A DNA stretch of 8,266 nucleotides from ANME-2 cluster archaeon (GCA_023544605.1 JAMJFQ010000068.1:1-8266); one strand, 5' to 3'. Numbered from the stretch's first letter, positions 1 through 6,699 are shown. Made by a program: numbers and translations. Notes: generated by a model from the sequence alone, not told the origin.

Positions 1-1
1 C

Positions 2-1210
2 CTGGGGCTGGAATCACAGCAGAACCTGTTGACTGCATTGCAGGAGAAGGAATTCTCTATTACGGGCCAGAGTGAACGCTCCTCTGGCGCTATGGTGAAG
101 ACAGACCCTGTTCCCTGTGATTTTATCATGGTCACGGCAGGCAATCTGGATGCCTTAAAAGGTATGCATCCAGCTCTGCGTTCCAGGATAAAGGGGTACG
201 GCTATGAGGTTTATATGAGCGATGTCATTCCTGATATTGCCAATAACAGGAAAAAACTGGTCCGGTTCGTGGCACAGGAGATAAAGAGGGATGGAAAGAT
301 ACCCCATTTTGACAAGAGTGCTGTGGAAGAAATAATCAGGGAAGCCAGACGGCGCGCGGGAAGGAAAGGTCATCTTACCCTGAAACTCAGGGACCTGGGT
401 GGTCTGATACGGGTTGCCGGGGATATTGCACACTCTGAAGGAGCAGAAGTGACCTGTGCGGAACACGTATTAAAAGCCAAGAACATTGCCCGCTCGGTTG
501 AGCAGCAACTGGCTGACCAGTACCTTGAGCGGCGGAAGGATTATCAGATGTTCGAACGCGAGGGCTCAATAGTAGGCAGGGTCAATGGCCTGGCAGTAAT
601 GGGTAGCGATTCAGGTATAGTACTTCCCATCATGGCTGAGGTAACACCATCACAGTCGAGTTACGAAGGACGCATCATTGCCACAGGTATGCTCAAGAAG
701 ATAGCCCGGGAAGCAGTGGATAACGTATCTGCCCTTATCAAGAAGGTTAGTGGTAAAGATACCACGACCATGGACGTACATATCCAGTTCATAGGTACTT
801 ATGAGGGTGTGGAAGGCGATAGTGCATCTATCAGTATAGCCACTGCTGTATTATCAGCTTTTGAGAACATTCCGGTTGACCAGACAGTGGCCATGACCGG
901 TTCGCTCTCAGTAAGGGGCGACGTGCTACCTGTGGGAGGTGTGACCTATAAGATTGAAGCGGCTGCCCAGGCAGGCATCAAGACCATCATTATCCCAAGG
1001 TCCAATATGGGTGATGTGATGATCGAGGATGAGTTCAAGGATAAGATCGAGATTGTCCCTGTATCGAACATTTCAGAAGTGCTGGAAAGATCCATGGTAG
1101 GAAAAGAAAAAGAAAACCTGATAGAGAAGATAAAGAAAGCTTCCTCGTTCCCAAGGTTCAATCTGACCCTCACTGATAATGTTTTAGGAACTCCGAGTCC
1201 GGTACAATAA
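2..1210 (+). CDS. lonB: Archaeal Lon protease LonB, C-terminal part (5' end outside window)
   Basis: This is the 3' part of an ATP-dependent Lon protease of the archaeal LonB type, which in archaea is anchored in the membrane and degrades misfolded proteins in the cytoplasm. The frame is open from base 2, so the AAA+ Walker motifs and membrane segments lie upstream of the window; the TTG at 29 is just an internal Leu codon. Counting from that TTG, residues 30-40 hold the sensor-1 strand ending AGN, and a probable arginine finger is in HPALRSRI (about 47-54). A sensor-2 Arg lies in GGLIRVAGDIA (about 124-134). The protease domain follows from about 180. The catalytic dyad is Ser265 in VEGDSAS and Lys308 in GGVTYKIEAA. 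The 43-residue spacing fits the Ser-Lys spacing I recall for archaeal Lon. The gene ends with TAA 14 nt before tldD, suggesting cotranscription. The family assignment is secure; only the 5' end is missing. Confidence 0.96.
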   Translation: MGLESQQNLLTALQEKEFSITGQSERSSGAMVKTDPVPCDFIMVTAGNLDALKGMHPALRSRIKGYGYEVYMSDVIPDIANNRKKLVRFVAQEIKRDGKIPHFDKSAVEEIIREARRRAGRKGHLTLKLRDLGGLIRVAGDIAHSEGAEVTCAEHVLKAKNIARSVEQQLADQYLERRKDYQMFEREGSIVGRVNGLAVMGSDSGIVLPIMAEVTPSQSSYEGRIIATGMLKKIAREAVDNVSALIKKVSGKDTTTMDVHIQFIGTYEGVEGDSASISIATAVLSAFENIPVDQTVAMTGSLSVRGDVLPVGGVTYKIEAAAQAGIKTIIIPRSNMGDVMIEDEFKDKIEIVPVSNISEVLERSMVGKEKENLIEKIKKASSFPRFNLTLTDNVLGTPSPVQ

Positions 1211-1224
1211 TTGGGTGGGATAAT

Positions 1225-2571
1225 TTGACAGTGCCACAGGCAGATTTCCATGACATCAGGGTATTGAGGAGTATAGGGCGTTCTGTATTTATTGACAACG
1301 GACAGATAGAGCAGATATCGAATAATTTTACCCACGGGATGTCATGCAGGGCGCTGGTCAATGGTTCATGGGGTTTTGTATCCTCAGACGATACGAAAGA
1401 TAGTACCCGTGCACTTGAGCAAGCAGTGAAACTTGCCAGCAAGACCCATGCAAAGTCTCCCCGGGAGAGCAAGGGATTGTCTCATGTGGAACCGCCTTTG
1501 TTACATGATATTCCCCTATCCCAAAAAGACCCAAATGATGTTCCAATTGACGAGAAGGTCGAACTGTTACTTGAGATGCACCAACGGGCAAAGGTACCCG
1601 ATGTAACAAGTACCACCGTGCTCTACTCAGAGAACGAGATTTCGGTGGAATACAGTAACTCTGAAGGTGTTGAAGCCGAGTACAGCCTGGTCAAGACCGG
1701 GTTTGCAGTAACTGCGGTAGCATCCCAGAGCGGCCTCTTCCAGATGGGCAGAAGGAGCAAGTTCGATGTGTGCGGGTTTGAACTGTTCGACAAGTACGAT
1801 GCTTTAGAACTGGCAGAGGATGCTGGCAATACTGCTGTTGAACTGTTGTCTGCAAAGGTACCCAAAGGCGGCAGGATGCCGGTGATACTGGACCAGGAAC
1901 TGGCGGGTGTTTTCATCCATGAAGCAGTGGGTCATGCGGTGGAGGCAGACCACGTGGTGGAGGGCAATTCCATCCTTGCCGGCAAGGTTGACAGCCAGAT
2001 AGCCGCACCCTGCATAACGGTTATGGATGACCCGTCTATGCACGGATTTGGCTATTATCCCATGGACGATGAAGGGGTAGGATCAGCACCTACTACTATA
2101 ATTGAAAAGGGTGTGCTAAAATCGTACCTTCACTCAAGGGAAACGGCTGCGCTGCTGCCAGGCACAGGCCGACCCGGACATGCCCGGTCCCAGGGATTGT
2201 CCAGACCCATTGTAAGGATGAGCAATACCTATGTTAAGAACGGGGATTCTGATTTTGATGAGATGTTAGCAGAGATGAAGGACGGTATCTACCTGATAGG
2301 CAGCCGGGGTGGCCAGGTGAACCCGGGTGAGGGTATATTCCAGTTCAATGCTGAGCGCGGGTTCATGGTGGAGAACGGAGAATTAACCATGCCGCTTCGT
2401 GATGTTTCTTTATCAGGGCACACGCTGGATATACTACAAAACGTGCAGCTGGCTGCTGGTGATATGAAAATGCATTCAGGCAGGTGTGGAAAAGGCGGGC
2501 AGTCGGTACCTGTATGTGACGGGTCACCGCATATCCTGGTATCTGAGGCTGTAGTGGGGGGGAGTGGATGA
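1225..2571 (+). CDS. tldD: TldD, zinc metallopeptidase subunit of TldD/TldE
   Basis: This is the catalytic subunit of the TldD/TldE heterodimeric metallopeptidase, a cytoplasmic enzyme that trims unfolded or small peptides (in E. coli it matures microcin B17 and degrades CcdA). The 448-residue length is normal. The HExxxH zinc motif is HEAVGH at residues 232-237. The expected third ligand is Cys421 in GRCGKGGQSVPV near the C-terminus. The start is chosen as TTG at 1225 because GGTGGGA (1214-1220) sits 4 nt before it. A GTG two codons later (1231) is a possible alternative, and no ATG lies nearby. The gene starts 14 nt after lonB and its TGA overlaps the ATG of tldE (ATGA, 2568-2571), so translation of the two subunits is probably coupled. 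A run of seven G (2556-2562) lies in its last codons and doubles as the ribosome-binding region of tldE. Confidence 0.95.
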   Translation: MTVPQADFHDIRVLRSIGRSVFIDNGQIEQISNNFTHGMSCRALVNGSWGFVSSDDTKDSTRALEQAVKLASKTHAKSPRESKGLSHVEPPLLHDIPLSQKDPNDVPIDEKVELLLEMHQRAKVPDVTSTTVLYSENEISVEYSNSEGVEAEYSLVKTGFAVTAVASQSGLFQMGRRSKFDVCGFELFDKYDALELAEDAGNTAVELLSAKVPKGGRMPVILDQELAGVFIHEAVGHAVEADHVVEGNSILAGKVDSQIAAPCITVMDDPSMHGFGYYPMDDEGVGSAPTTIIEKGVLKSYLHSRETAALLPGTGRPGHARSQGLSRPIVRMSNTYVKNGDSDFDEMLAEMKDGIYLIGSRGGQVNPGEGIFQFNAERGFMVENGELTMPLRDVSLSGHTLDILQNVQLAAGDMKMHSGRCGKGGQSVPVCDGSPHILVSEAVVGGSG

Positions 2572-3902
2572 GTGCCGATATTGATTTGATAGTCAGTATG
2601 GCAGAGAAAGCACTACGTATTGCCAGCCAGGCAGGTGCCGATGAGGTTGAGGTGTTCGGTCTGTCAGGCAGGGGAGTTCATGTGGATATCCAGATGAACA
2701 AGATCGACCTGGCAAGAGAAGGATATATCCTGGGTCTGGGTATCAAGGCAGTGGTAAATGGAGCAGTGGGTTTTTCATCCACGAATGACCCGGACCGACT
2801 CAGTAAAGCTGCCCAATCTGCAGTGAGTTCGGCAAAAGTACGTGATAGTGATCCTGATTGGCATGGACTACCGCCCGCATCCGGATATACAACGGTTGCC
2901 GGCATACATGATGTGAGAGTCGCCCAAATGGATATAGATACCTGCATCGATCTCTCCCTGGAAATGGTGGATGGTGCGGCTTCGGTGGAGGGGGCGATAC
3001 CCACAGGGGGTAGATTCTCATGTTCGGGTTCCAGTTACGTGATATTGAACTCAAATGGGGTGGAGATGCTGGAGCATACCAGCAGGATAAATGGCATGCT
3101 GGAATGTAGGGCAGGGGAGGGCAGTGAGATGTCCACTGCGTACGAGTTTGATATATCACGAAACCTGGATATTGATTTTTATCATATAGGTAAGGAAGCT
3201 GCCAGGAAGGCAACAGCGTCGGTTGGCGGAGTTAAGACGGTTACCGGAGAAACTGAAATTCTGTTTAAGCCCGATGCTATCGGAGATATACTTGAGAGCA
3301 CTATTCTTCCGTCACTGAGTGCCGAGAATGTCCAAAAAGGCCGCTCAGCCCTGATAGGCAAACTGGGAAGTAAAATAGGTGCCCCGGGTTTGGATCTCAT
3401 AGACGACGCTTTGCTGGAGGGAGGGATAGGTTCTGCCCGGTCTGATGGTGAGGGCACCCCATCCAGGACAAACCACATTATCGAGGATGGTGTGCTGGGT
3501 ACATACCTGTACGATACCTATACAGCGGGGAAGGACAGTGTGGAATCCACGGGTAATGGGGTGAGGAACAACTATGCCCAGACCACGACCATCGATGTGC
3601 GCAACCTGTTAGTACAATATCCTGCCAGCGATGTAGTAGGCGATACGCGTCGCGGTGTGCAGGTTGGTTCGGTGATAGGTGCCCATACAGCTAATCCAAT
3701 CTCAGGGGATTTTAGCGTGGAGGCGCGAAATTCATTTGTAGTGGAAGATGGCGAGGTAAAGAAACCTATCAGGTCCATGATGGTATCAGGTAATGTGTTC
3801 CAGCTGCTGCATAACATCACCGGTGCAGGACGTGATGCCAGATGCCTTGGTAATATTATCACACCTACGATCAGGGTGTCAGGCCTTACGGTTGTAGGAT
3901 GA
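2568..3902 (+). CDS. tldE: TldE/PmbA, non-catalytic partner of TldD
   Basis: This is the second subunit of the TldD/TldE peptidase, homologous to TldD (it shares the GxGIKAVVNGAVGFSS-type N-terminal region, residues about 56-71) but without its own zinc site. In the region where TldD has HExxxH, this protein reads IGDILESTILPSL (about 238-250), with no His pair, as expected for TldE/PmbA. In the family the heterodimer is built so that the active site sits in TldD inside a shared cavity. The 444-residue length is typical. The ATG overlaps the tldD stop by 4 nt and is preceded by GGGGGGGAG, a good ribosome-binding region inside tldD. It is the last gene of the lonB-tldD-tldE unit and ends 42 nt from the stop codon of the convergent groEL gene. 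Confidence 0.94.
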   Translation: MSADIDLIVSMAEKALRIASQAGADEVEVFGLSGRGVHVDIQMNKIDLAREGYILGLGIKAVVNGAVGFSSTNDPDRLSKAAQSAVSSAKVRDSDPDWHGLPPASGYTTVAGIHDVRVAQMDIDTCIDLSLEMVDGAASVEGAIPTGGRFSCSGSSYVILNSNGVEMLEHTSRINGMLECRAGEGSEMSTAYEFDISRNLDIDFYHIGKEAARKATASVGGVKTVTGETEILFKPDAIGDILESTILPSLSAENVQKGRSALIGKLGSKIGAPGLDLIDDALLEGGIGSARSDGEGTPSRTNHIIEDGVLGTYLYDTYTAGKDSVESTGNGVRNNYAQTTTIDVRNLLVQYPASDVVGDTRRGVQVGSVIGAHTANPISGDFSVEARNSFVVEDGEVKKPIRSMMVSGNVFQLLHNITGAGRDARCLGNIITPTIRVSGLTVVG

Positions 3903-3922
3903 AGAATACTGTTGTTAAATCC

Positions 3923-3964
3923 TGAAAAAAAGAAAAAATAAGAGTTACATTCCCATGTAACTCT
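3923..3964 (-). terminator. groEL stem-loop plus U-tract terminator
   Basis: A perfect 10-bp inverted repeat, AGAGTTACAT (3941-3950) and ATGTAACTCT (3955-3964), is separated by 4 nt. Read on the minus strand, the hairpin is directly followed by TATTTTTTCTTTTTTTC, a U-rich tail. The stem contains the last groEL codons and the TAA stop. Archaeal termination depends mainly on U-tracts and this one is strong; the stem may also stabilise the mRNA 3' end. It should end groESL transcripts before they run into tldE. Confidence 0.8.
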
Positions 3965-5573
3965 CAGGTCCAGGCATTGGGGGCATTGCCCGGTTTTTTT
4001 CTGGAATATCGGTGACCAGGGCTTCGGTGGTCAGCATCAGGCTTGCTATGCTGGCAGCATTTTGCAATGCACTGCGTACCACTTTTGCCGGGTCGATGAT
4101 ACCAGCTTCAACCATATCCTTGTATGAGTCGGTCTTTGCGTCAAAACCCATATTTGGATTGGTCTCACCTTTCAACTTCTCAACGATGACCGAACCTTCA
4201 TTACCGGCATTAGAAGCAATCTGCTTAAGTGGCTCTTCCAGTGCTATCTTGACAATGTTTACCCCAATCATCTGGTCGCCTTCCAGGGTCAATTTATCCA
4301 GTTCAGCTGCTGCCCTGAGTAATGCGATACCGCCGCCGGGCACCACGCCTTCCTCGATGGCTGCCTTGGTGGCGTTCAGTGCATCGTCCAGGCGCATCTT
4401 CTTTTCCTTGAGTTCGGTTTCGGTGGCGGCGCCCACATTGATCACTGCCACTCCACCTGCCAGTTTACCCAGGCGCTTCTTGAGTTCTTTTAACTTGTAC
4501 TCTGAATCTTCCAGTTTGATGCGTCCTTCAAGAACAGCGACTCTCCTTTCAATATCTTCTTTTTTACCCTGTCCTTCGATGATGATGGTCTTTTCCTTGT
4601 TCACCTTGACCTTACGGGCACTACCCAGGTCTTCAAGGGTTGCGTTCTCAAGTTTCATGCCTTTTTCTTCACTGATGACATTTGCGCCGGTGAGTGCTGC
4701 TAGATCTTCCAGCATCTCCTTGCGTTCATCACCAAAACCCGGTGCTTTGACCGCGCATACTTTCAGAGTGCCGCGAATGATATTCAGCACGGTAGTGGCG
4801 AGTGCTTCGCCTTCCACATCTTCGGCTATGATAACCAGGGGTTTGTTTTCCTTTACCACTGCCTCGAGGACGGGCAGGAATTCTTTCATTGAGCTTATCT
4901 TCTTGTCGAACAGGAGTATCTTTGGGTCTTCGAGTACGGCTTCCATCCGTTCGGTGTCAGTGGACATGTAGGGGGAGATATAGCCCTTATCGAACTGCAT
5001 ACCTTCCACTACTTCCAGGGAGGTTTCCATGGACTTTGCCTCTTCAACAGTGATGACACCGGTTGAGCCTACTTTTTCCATGGCATCAGAAATGAGGTTG
5101 CCAATGACCTCGTCATTGTTCGCTGAAATGGTGGCTACCTGGGTGATCTTTTCTTTGCCTTTGACATCCTCGCTTATGGACTTGATAAATTCTACCACAT
5201 TTTCTGTAGCTTTATCGATACCCCGCTTGATCTCGATGGGATTGGCTCCCACTGTGATGTTCTTCATGCCTTTGTGCAGGATGGCCTGGGCCAGCAGTGT
5301 GGCTGTGGTCGTACCGTCACCGGCTATGTCCTGGGTCTTTGTGGCGACCTCTTTTGCCAGCTGGGCGCCCATATTCTCTAACGGGTCTTCAAGGTCGATC
5401 TCTTTGGCAATGGTTACACCGTCATTGGTTATCACCGGGCTGCCATAACTTTTTGAGAGCACCACGTTTCTGCCTTTTGGACCCAGTGTTATCTTTACTG
5501 TATTGGCAAGGTGGTCCACACCTCTCATGAGGGCATGCCTTGCTTCATCATCAAAAGTTAGTTGTTTTGCCAT
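3945..5573 (-). CDS. groEL: GroEL, group I chaperonin (60 kDa)
   Basis: This is the group I chaperonin large subunit, which forms a double ring that folds cytoplasmic proteins with the GroES lid and ATP. Counted from ATG 5573 it has 542 residues, normal for the family. Nucleotide-binding and hydrolysis signatures are intact: TLGPKGR (29-35), NDGVT with Asp51, GDGTTT (85-90, Asp86), and RLDDALNATKAA with the catalytic Asp397, then GGGIALLR (413-420). The C-terminus is a short Met/Gly/Pro-rich tail ending ESYMGM, resembling bacterial GGM tails. A GTG at 5582 would add three residues, but it lies within the Shine-Dalgarno sequence AGGTGA that is ideally placed for ATG 5573, so ATG is preferred. 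Most archaea use only group II thermosomes; a group I pair is characteristic of Methanosarcina-like archaea and is thought to have come from bacteria. It is the second gene of a groES-groEL operon. Confidence 0.96.
   Translation of the reverse strand: MAKQLTFDDEARHALMRGVDHLANTVKITLGPKGRNVVLSKSYGSPVITNDGVTIAKEIDLEDPLENMGAQLAKEVATKTQDIAGDGTTTATLLAQAILHKGMKNITVGANPIEIKRGIDKATENVVEFIKSISEDVKGKEKITQVATISANNDEVIGNLISDAMEKVGSTGVITVEEAKSMETSLEVVEGMQFDKGYISPYMSTDTERMEAVLEDPKILLFDKKISSMKEFLPVLEAVVKENKPLVIIAEDVEGEALATTVLNIIRGTLKVCAVKAPGFGDERKEMLEDLAALTGANVISEEKGMKLENATLEDLGSARKVKVNKEKTIIIEGQGKKEDIERRVAVLEGRIKLEDSEYKLKELKKRLGKLAGGVAVINVGAATETELKEKKMRLDDALNATKAAIEEGVVPGGGIALLRAAAELDKLTLEGDQMIGVNIVKIALEEPLKQIASNAGNEGSVIVEKLKGETNPNMGFDAKTDSYKDMVEAGIIDPAKVVRSALQNAASIASLMLTTEALVTDIPEKNRAMPPMPGPESYMGM
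3981..4000 (+). terminator. Possible tldE terminator inside the groEL 3' end
   Basis: On the plus strand downstream of tldE there is a short stem GGGC-ATT-GCCC (3981-3991), then GG and seven T (3994-4000). If used, the lonB-tldD-tldE mRNA would end about 95 nt inside the convergent groEL gene, making overlapping 3' ends. The T-run is also explained by groEL codons (Lys-Asn), and the 4-bp stem is weak, so this is a tentative call. Confidence 0.35.
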
Positions 5574-5578
5574 ATTGT

Positions 5579-5584
5579 TCACCT
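5579..5584 (-). promoter_or_regulatory. groEL Shine-Dalgarno that decides the start codon
   Basis: On the minus strand AGGTGA matches the archaeal anti-Shine-Dalgarno sequence and lies 5 nt before ATG 5573. It overlaps the groES stop codon (TAG, 5585-5583) and contains the GTG that would otherwise be the upstream start. This placement argues for ATG as the start and for close translational coupling of groES and groEL. Confidence 0.75.
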
Positions 5585-5855
5585 ACTCTATCTTTGCGAT
5601 TATGTCTTTCTGGTCAAGGACGATATACTTCTCACCGTCAATGTCCATCTCTTCAAAACTGTACCCTGAGTACAGTATGATATCCCCCTTCTTGATGGGA
5701 CATTCTTTTTCGTCCATTGATGTGCTTGTTTCTACTACGATGCCCTGCTTTTTCTTTTCCTTGGCAGTTTCAGGGATGTATATCCCGCTCGCAGTCTTCT
5801 CTTCTTCTTTGATGGGTTGGATTAAAACTCTCTTACCTAATGGTACTATTTTCAT
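5583..5855 (-). CDS. groES: GroES, co-chaperonin (10 kDa)
   Basis: This is the co-chaperonin that forms the heptameric lid on GroEL. It has 90 residues, slightly under the bacterial norm of about 95. The N-terminal strand reads PLGKRVLIQPI (5-15). The mobile loop that docks onto GroEL is EEEKTASGIYIPETAKEKKKQG-like at residues 17-38, with hydrophobic IYI where bacteria have IVL. The roof/base segment GDIILYSGYSFEEMDIDGEKY (about 57-77) and the terminal DIIAKIE strand are as expected. ATG 5855 is preceded by GGGG (5866-5863) 7 nt upstream. The gene leads the operon, and its stop codon lies inside the groEL ribosome-binding site. A BRE/TATA promoter lies about 70 nt upstream. Confidence 0.96.
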   Translation of the reverse strand: MKIVPLGKRVLIQPIKEEEKTASGIYIPETAKEKKKQGIVVETSTSMDEKECPIKKGDIILYSGYSFEEMDIDGEKYIVLDQKDIIAKIE

Positions 5856-5920
5856 GTCATTACCCCGTTTAAGATTTAAAAATTGTTTCTGTCAGTGAAG
5901 CGTCTTAATTGTTTGCAGTT

Positions 5921-5936
5921 CTATATAACCATTTCG
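5921..5936 (-). promoter_or_regulatory. groESL promoter, BRE plus TATA box
   Basis: On the minus strand CGAAAT (5936-5931) fits the archaeal BRE consensus, and GGTTATATAG (5930-5921) holds the TATA box. Transcription would start near 5900, giving a leader of about 45 nt before groES. No CIRCE-type inverted repeat was seen around it. The core TATATA (5922-5927) is self-complementary, so it could also serve the divergent gene, though no good BRE is visible on that side. Confidence 0.65.
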
Positions 5937-5950
5937 TTTCATTCCAGTTT

Positions 5951-5966
5951 GGGAGGCTTTATGTAA
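5951..5966 (+). promoter_or_regulatory. Shine-Dalgarno facing an ATG-TAA start-stop pair
   Basis: GGGAGG (5951-5956) is followed by CTTT and then ATGTAA (5961-5966), a start codon directly followed by a stop. The next in-frame start for the NMD3-like gene is GTG at 5968, one base after the pair. The Shine-Dalgarno is 4 nt from the ATG and 11 nt from the GTG, so a ribosome might start, stop and reinitiate. It may equally be chance, with GGGAGG simply serving the GTG. Confidence 0.4.
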
Positions 5967-5967
5967 A

Positions 5968-6348
5968 GTGCTATGTATGAGTGGGAAGGGAACTATTCAG
6001 GCATTAAAGCCGGGTGAAGAATACATGGGACATGATGCTATCCTCCAGGTCCGGGCCGACCGGCAGATGACTGATGATGAGACCAGGTCGGTACATACTA
6101 TTGTCGGGAAATATTGCAGTGGTGTGGATTACGAGTACCTGGAGGCCAGGCGGGGGATAGATGTCTATGTTGCCAACGTGGCGAGTGCCAGGCATGCAGC
6201 GGCCAGGATAATGAAGGTGCTGGGGGGCAGCAGGAAGGAGAGTTCGAAGTATGTGCGGGTGCAGGGGGGTAGGGTGTTGTACCAGTTTACGATCAGGGTG
6301 AAGCTGCCTGATGAGGTGTCAGGGGCAAAGTATGGGTTCGGGGATTGA
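5968..6348 (+). CDS. NMD3-family protein lacking the zinc-ribbon half
   Basis: The 126-residue product matches the part of archaeal NMD3 (COG1499, linked to the large ribosomal subunit) that follows the N-terminal zinc ribbons. Recognisable pieces, in order, are HDAILQVRAD (22-31), the helix TDDETRSVHTIV (35-46), RRGIDVYVANVASARHAAARI (61-81), and the strands ESSKYVRV with QFTIRVKLPDE (91-116). Full-length archaeal NMD3 begins with paired CxxC motifs; here only Cys3 and Cys50 exist and there is no room upstream, because an in-frame stop lies at 5926-5928. GTG 5968 is used because GGGAGG lies 11 nt before it; ATG 5977 is an alternative with no good ribosome site. The second half is G-rich (for example GCAGGGGGGTAGGGTG). 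It is transcribed divergently from groES. It could be a shortened functional paralogue or a remnant. The family call rests on remembered motif patterns, not a search. Confidence 0.6.
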   Translation: MLCMSGKGTIQALKPGEEYMGHDAILQVRADRQMTDDETRSVHTIVGKYCSGVDYEYLEARRGIDVYVANVASARHAAARIMKVLGGSRKESSKYVRVQGGRVLYQFTIRVKLPDEVSGAKYGFGD

Positions 6349-6463
6349 TCTAACCGTCCAATTTATGATACAAATGTCTCAAATTTTAGTCATTTAGAAA
6401 AGCCTTATTCCTTACTTTCCGCACATCTCAAAACCGCTTTAATCGTATTTAAAATCAACTTAA

Positions 6464-6622
6464 TTAATCTTTTACAATCACAACATATGCCCTCCAGCCC
6501 CTGTATTTTTTAGGCACGTCAATTTTTGCAGAGTTTCCGAAAGGTGTAACTTTTTTTTCGTAAACCAATTCAACTTGTTCTCGTAAGACAAAGTCTTCAT
6601 CTCCAATGTGAACTTTCCTCAT
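6464..6622 (-). CDS. DUF2080-type transposon-associated small protein
   Basis: This is a 52-residue protein from ATG 6622. Its core, VYEKKVTPFGNSAKIDVPKK followed by YRGWRAYVVI (residues 20-49), matches the DUF2080 family ('putative transposon-encoded protein') found next to transposases in methanogen genomes. The GNSAKIDVPKK segment resembles the GNSxxVxIPK strand of AbrB/SpoVT swapped-hairpin DNA-binding domains, so a DNA-binding role is plausible but unproven. The frame stays open to ATG 6799, which would add 59 residues overlapping the transposase start; that extension looks non-coding and contains the TATA box, so the short start is chosen. The ATG lies about 27 nt from the TATA-box centre, suggesting a leaderless mRNA. 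It diverges from the transposase pseudogene across 122 bp and is AT-rich like the rest of the island. Confidence 0.75.
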   Translation of the reverse strand: MRKVHIGDEDFVLREQVELVYEKKVTPFGNSAKIDVPKKYRGWRAYVVIVKD

Positions 6623-6624
6623 AC

Positions 6625-6648
6625 TAAGGATATCTATGGATATCCTTA
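6625..6648 (-). repeat. Perfect 10-bp palindrome between TATA box and ATG
   Basis: TAAGGATATC (6625-6634) and GATATCCTTA (6639-6648) are exact inverted copies with a 4-bp spacer. The repeat overlaps the last 3 bp of the DUF2080 TATA box and ends 2 bp before its ATG. This is where a repressor would block transcription initiation, so it is a candidate operator. As the transcript probably starts at the ATG, the palindrome would not be in the mRNA, which favours a DNA site over an RNA hairpin. It could also be a relic of a transposon end. Confidence 0.7.
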
Positions 6649-6658
6649 TATACTTTGT
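6646..6658 (-). promoter_or_regulatory. Promoter of the DUF2080 gene
   Basis: On the minus strand ACAAAG (6658-6653) resembles a BRE, and GTATATAA (6653-6646) is a TATA box. The expected start site is near 6622-6625, at the start codon of the DUF2080 gene, so the mRNA would be leaderless; no Shine-Dalgarno sequence is visible. Confidence 0.6.
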
Positions 6659-6699
6659 GGTCGTTGTTTCAATCGATATAGCATTATTACCCTTACTTT

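Noticed and set aside
2800..3213. An open frame of 137 codons on the minus strand within tldE, and similar ones in lonB and tldD.
   Set aside because: Each lies antisense to a clear conserved gene and shows no domain, ribosome site or sensible composition.
4012..4971. A long open frame (319 codons) on the plus strand inside groEL.
   Set aside because: It is antisense to a well-conserved groEL, is Ser/Ala-rich low complexity, matches no family, and results from codon bias of the real gene.
5574..5582. GTG 5582 as the groEL start.
   Set aside because: It lies within the Shine-Dalgarno AGGTGA that serves ATG 5573, and family proteins start at the MAKQL-like sequence.
5856..5967. A CIRCE-type heat-shock operator upstream of groES.
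   Set aside because: No TTAGCACTC/GAGTGCTAA-like inverted repeat is present.
6349..6463. A possible RNA gene or IS end in the AT-rich gap.
   Set aside because: Only weak short inverted matches are visible, with no tRNA shape and no match to the GTCGGAAAAGT repeat.
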